Source: Actinomycetota bacterium (GTDB taxonomy: Bacteria; Actinomycetota; Actinomycetes; UBA12327). From it: a DNA stretch of 14,949 bases. Positions 13,127 to 14,949 of this stretch are shown in pieces (position 1 is the stretch's first letter; each line of letters starts with the position of its first letter). The DNA is taken from positions 1-14,949 of the forward strand of contig JAPLBW010000193.1 in the NCBI GenBank assembly GCA_026392555.1. Reading direction: 5' to 3'. Position numbers and translations under genes: made by a program. The notes under the pieces are model-generated. The model did no database searches and was not told the origin of the DNA. It saw only the letters and a list, made by a program, of their open reading frames with translations.

Positions 13127-14447
13127 CAGTGCCGCGGGGAATGCGAACTCGAACAGCAGCTACATGGGAGTGCAGGTTTTCGGCACCACCAAGCGCGTCA
13201 ATGAGCGGCGCGACTTCGGCCAATGCCGCACGCGTGTAGTTGACCACGTGCATGCTGCGCAAGAACGACTGCACCGAAAGCCCACCAGTGTGCCTGGCCG
13301 ATCCACCGGTTGGCAGCACGTGATTAGAACCAGCCAAGTAGTCCCCCAGACTTACTGGCGCCCAGGGGCCGACAAAAATTGCACCGGCATTACGCACTCT
13401 GGCAGCGCGCTCGACGGCATCAACAGTGATGACTTCAAGGTGTTCCGCGGCCCACGCATCCACGACATCAAGGCCTTGATCCATGTCATTGACCAATGCG
13501 TACGCCGATTGATTGCGTAGAGCGGTTTCTACTCGGGCGCGGTGCACGGTGGTCGTGAGCTGTTGCGCGACTTCACGGTCGACGGCATCCATCAGTTCGG
13601 GTGAATCCGTCACAAGCAAGCACGAAGCGTTCTCATCGTGTTCGGCTTGCGCAATCAGGTCTGCTGCCACGAAGGCTGGATCTGCGGAAGAGTCAGCCAG
13701 GATGCCGATCTCTGTCGGCCCTGCTTCCGAATCAATACCAATGGTTCCGCGCACAACGCGCTTGGCGGCGGCCACATACACATTGCCCGGGCCGGTGACC
13801 AAGTCAACCGGCGCACACTCCGAGGTGCCATAGGCAAACATGCCAACCGCTTGCGCGCCACCGACCGCGTACACCTCAGTGACGCCAAGCAACGCACAGG
13901 CTGCCAAGACCGCAGGGTGAGGCAAACCTACAAACGCTGGGTCTGCGGCCTCTCGCTGTGGTGGGGAGGCAACGGCCAAAGACTCCACACCTGCCACCAA
14001 TGCCGGAATAACGTTCATCACGACAGAACTGGGGTAGGCAACCAGCCCGCCGGGGACGTACAGCCCCACCCGCTGCACGGGCACCCACTTCTCAATGACT
14101 TCAGCACCAGCACTCACACGAATGACTGCATCGGTTCGTCGTTGCGCTTCATGCACCAACCGTGCACGGCGGGCCGCTTCTTCAACGTCTAGCCGCACCT
14201 GCGGATCCATTGCTGCCAGCGCTGTATCCAGCGCAGCCTGTGGCACGCGAGTGGTAGCCAGTTCGACGCCATCGAAGCGAGCGGTAGCTTCAATGACAGC
14301 GTCCAAACCTCGTTCGCGAATGTCGTCCAAAAGCGGGGTCACGATCGAGACGGCGCTACTAATATCCACAGCTGCTCTCGGGAGCACCTGGGCATACTGG
14401 CTACGGGAGTTGGCACCGTAGGAACGAAGGTCAATGCGTGAAATCAC
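13119..14447 (-). CDS. hisD: Histidinol dehydrogenase
   Basis: HisD carries out the two NAD-dependent oxidations of histidinol to histidine with a zinc site. From a GTG at 14447 the product is 442 residues and begins VISRIDLR, as relatives do. Signature segments are GLYVPGG, GPGNVYVAAAKR, EAGPTEI, AQAEHDE, AAEHLE with the catalytic Glu-His pair, GSNHVLPT, ARHTGGLSVQSF and ENLHSHVAAV, which together hold the zinc and active-site residues. An ATG two codons earlier (14453) is the alternative start. I prefer the GTG because TAGACT stands seven bases before it, matching four other genes here, while neither codon has a ribosome binding site. It heads hisD-C-B-H-priA and diverges from the LON gene. 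Confidence 0.96.
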   Translation of the reverse strand: MISRIDLRSYGANSRSQYAQVLPRAAVDISSAVSIVTPLLDDIRERGLDAVIEATARFDGVELATTRVPQAALDTALAAMDPQVRLDVEEAARRARLVHEAQRRTDAVIRVSAGAEVIEKWVPVQRVGLYVPGGLVAYPSSVVMNVIPALVAGVESLAVASPPQREAADPAFVGLPHPAVLAACALLGVTEVYAVGGAQAVGMFAYGTSECAPVDLVTGPGNVYVAAAKRVVRGTIGIDSEAGPTEIGILADSSADPAFVAADLIAQAEHDENASCLLVTDSPELMDAVDREVAQQLTTTVHRARVETALRNQSAYALVNDMDQGLDVVDAWAAEHLEVITVDAVERAARVRNAGAIFVGPWAPVSLGDYLAGSNHVLPTGGSARHTGGLSVQSFLRSMHVVNYTRAALAEVAPLIDALGGAENLHSHVAAVRVRIPRGTDD

Positions 14448-14454
14448 AGGCATC

Positions 14455-14460
14455 AGTCTA
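14455..14460 (-). promoter_or_regulatory. -10 element (TAGACT) for the hisD operon
   Basis: TAGACT (14460-14455 on the minus strand) is seven bases before the GTG at 14447 and only one before the ATG at 14453. The divergent gap also holds ATTGA/TCAAT arms (14460-14464 and 14473-14477) around eight bases, a possible operator that is too short to trust. Confidence 0.5.
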
Positions 14461-14500
14461 TTGACGTCCCGTTCAATGGGTGATTCGCGGCGAGTCGTTC

Positions 14501-14506
14501 TAGGGT
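14501..14506 (+). promoter_or_regulatory. -10 element (TAGGGT) for leaderless LON-domain gene
   Basis: TAGGGT is followed by six bases and the GTG at 14513. No ribosome binding site precedes the gene. The TTGACG at 14461-14466 is too far upstream to be its -35. Confidence 0.5.
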
Positions 14507-14512
14507 GGTGTC

Positions 14513-14949
14513 GTGACTACATTGCACCGGATCCCACTGTTCCCGTTGGGATCACCACTACTGCCCCAAGCAGCAATGCCGTTACACCTCTTTGAGCCCC
14601 GCTATCGCCAGCTCATCCAGGACTTAGGCAGTTTACCTGCGGACCTCAATGCGTTGTATGACATCGGCTGCATCGCAGATATCCGTGCCATCCAACCGTA
14701 TGCAGATGGCCGATTCGACATTGTCACCATGGGAACTGAGCGATTCATACTCCGCGACATCTTTGACGAGAAGTCGTACTTCACCGCCGACGTCGAATTC
14801 TTGCCTGATGAGCTCGGGGCAAATCCAGACGCGATGTCAAACCGCGTGCGTCAACACTTCGAGCGATACCGCGAGATTGTGCAGATAGAAGATGGGCAAG
14901 ACGTGCTTTCCCCCGATCCCACATCGCTCTCGTGGGAAGTGGCCGCAGG
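14513..14949 (+). CDS. LON-domain (Lon N-terminal-like substrate-binding) protein, partial
   Basis: The first 145 codons of a stand-alone LON domain protein are present; the gene runs off the right edge. The opening is TTLHRIPLFPLGSPLLP, then LHLFEPRYRQLI (residues 25-36), later DIGCIADI, YADGRFDIVTMGTERF and a TADVEFLPDE strand. These are the conserved parts of the Lon N-terminal substrate-binding fold without its protease. Such genes lie next to hisD in several actinobacteria, from memory; the role is unproven, perhaps protein binding for quality control. The GTG at 14513 is chosen because homology starts at once and a TAGGGT element is six bases upstream. Between residues 42 and 45 a segment present in relatives is lacking (see findings). 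Confidence 0.88.
   Translation, partial: MTTLHRIPLFPLGSPLLPQAAMPLHLFEPRYRQLIQDLGSLPADLNALYDIGCIADIRAIQPYADGRFDIVTMGTERFILRDIFDEKSYFTADVEFLPDELGANPDAMSNRVRQHFERYREIVQIEDGQDVLSPDPTSLSWEVAA

Noticed and set aside
1..14949. Hidden mobile element, phage, CRISPR or defence system
   Set aside because: All space is taken by recognisable housekeeping or family-level genes; no transposase, integrase, repeat array or toxin-antitoxin pair is visible.

Overview
This is a chromosomal amino-acid biosynthesis region from a member of the Actinomycetota. The evidence is the mixed his-trp gene order, a PriA-type HisA with no trpF beside trpC, trpB and trpA, the actinobacterial marker proteins around trpE (TIGR02234 and HGxxPAAW families), and a TIGR03085 metal-binding protein beside hisI. 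An Rv2061-like F420-dependent flavoprotein between hisF and priA agrees with this. G+C is in the mid-fifties by eye, moderate for the phylum. I cannot name a genus. I see no insertion sequence, phage gene, CRISPR array, tRNA or rRNA. The genes are closely packed and no gap exceeds about 105 bases.

Read right to left, the way most genes run: a partial LON-domain gene on the plus strand (14513 to the right edge) diverges from hisD-hisC-hisB-hisH-priA (14447 down to 10043). A plus-strand PPOX flavoprotein gene (9627-10046) ends tail to tail with priA and diverges from a lone hisF (9592-8822). A plus-strand TIGR03085 gene (8155-8808) faces hisF and diverges from a long minus-strand run: hisI, trpE, TIGR02234 membrane protein, HGxxPAAW membrane protein, an OmpR-type response regulator, a sensor histidine kinase, a CD225 membrane protein, a DUF2752 membrane protein, trpC, trpB and trpA (cut by the left edge).

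The window covers most of histidine synthesis (HisI, PriA, HisH/HisF, HisB, HisC, HisD) and the trunk of tryptophan synthesis (TrpE, TrpC, TrpB, TrpA). HisG, HisE, histidinol-phosphate phosphatase, TrpD and TrpG must lie elsewhere. PriA probably also performs the TrpF reaction, so the his operon supplies an enzyme to both pathways. Many junctions are 1-4 base stop/start overlaps, which suggests translational coupling.

The main points for a second look are five start codons each preceded at 6-7 bases by TAGNNT (a likely leaderless promoter set that also corrects the hisD start), a two-component system and a CD225 gene inside the trp cluster, a sensor kinase whose HAMP domain appears deleted and frame-scrambled, a LON domain lacking an internal segment, and a hairpin plus 14-codon ORF over the trpC ribosome binding site.
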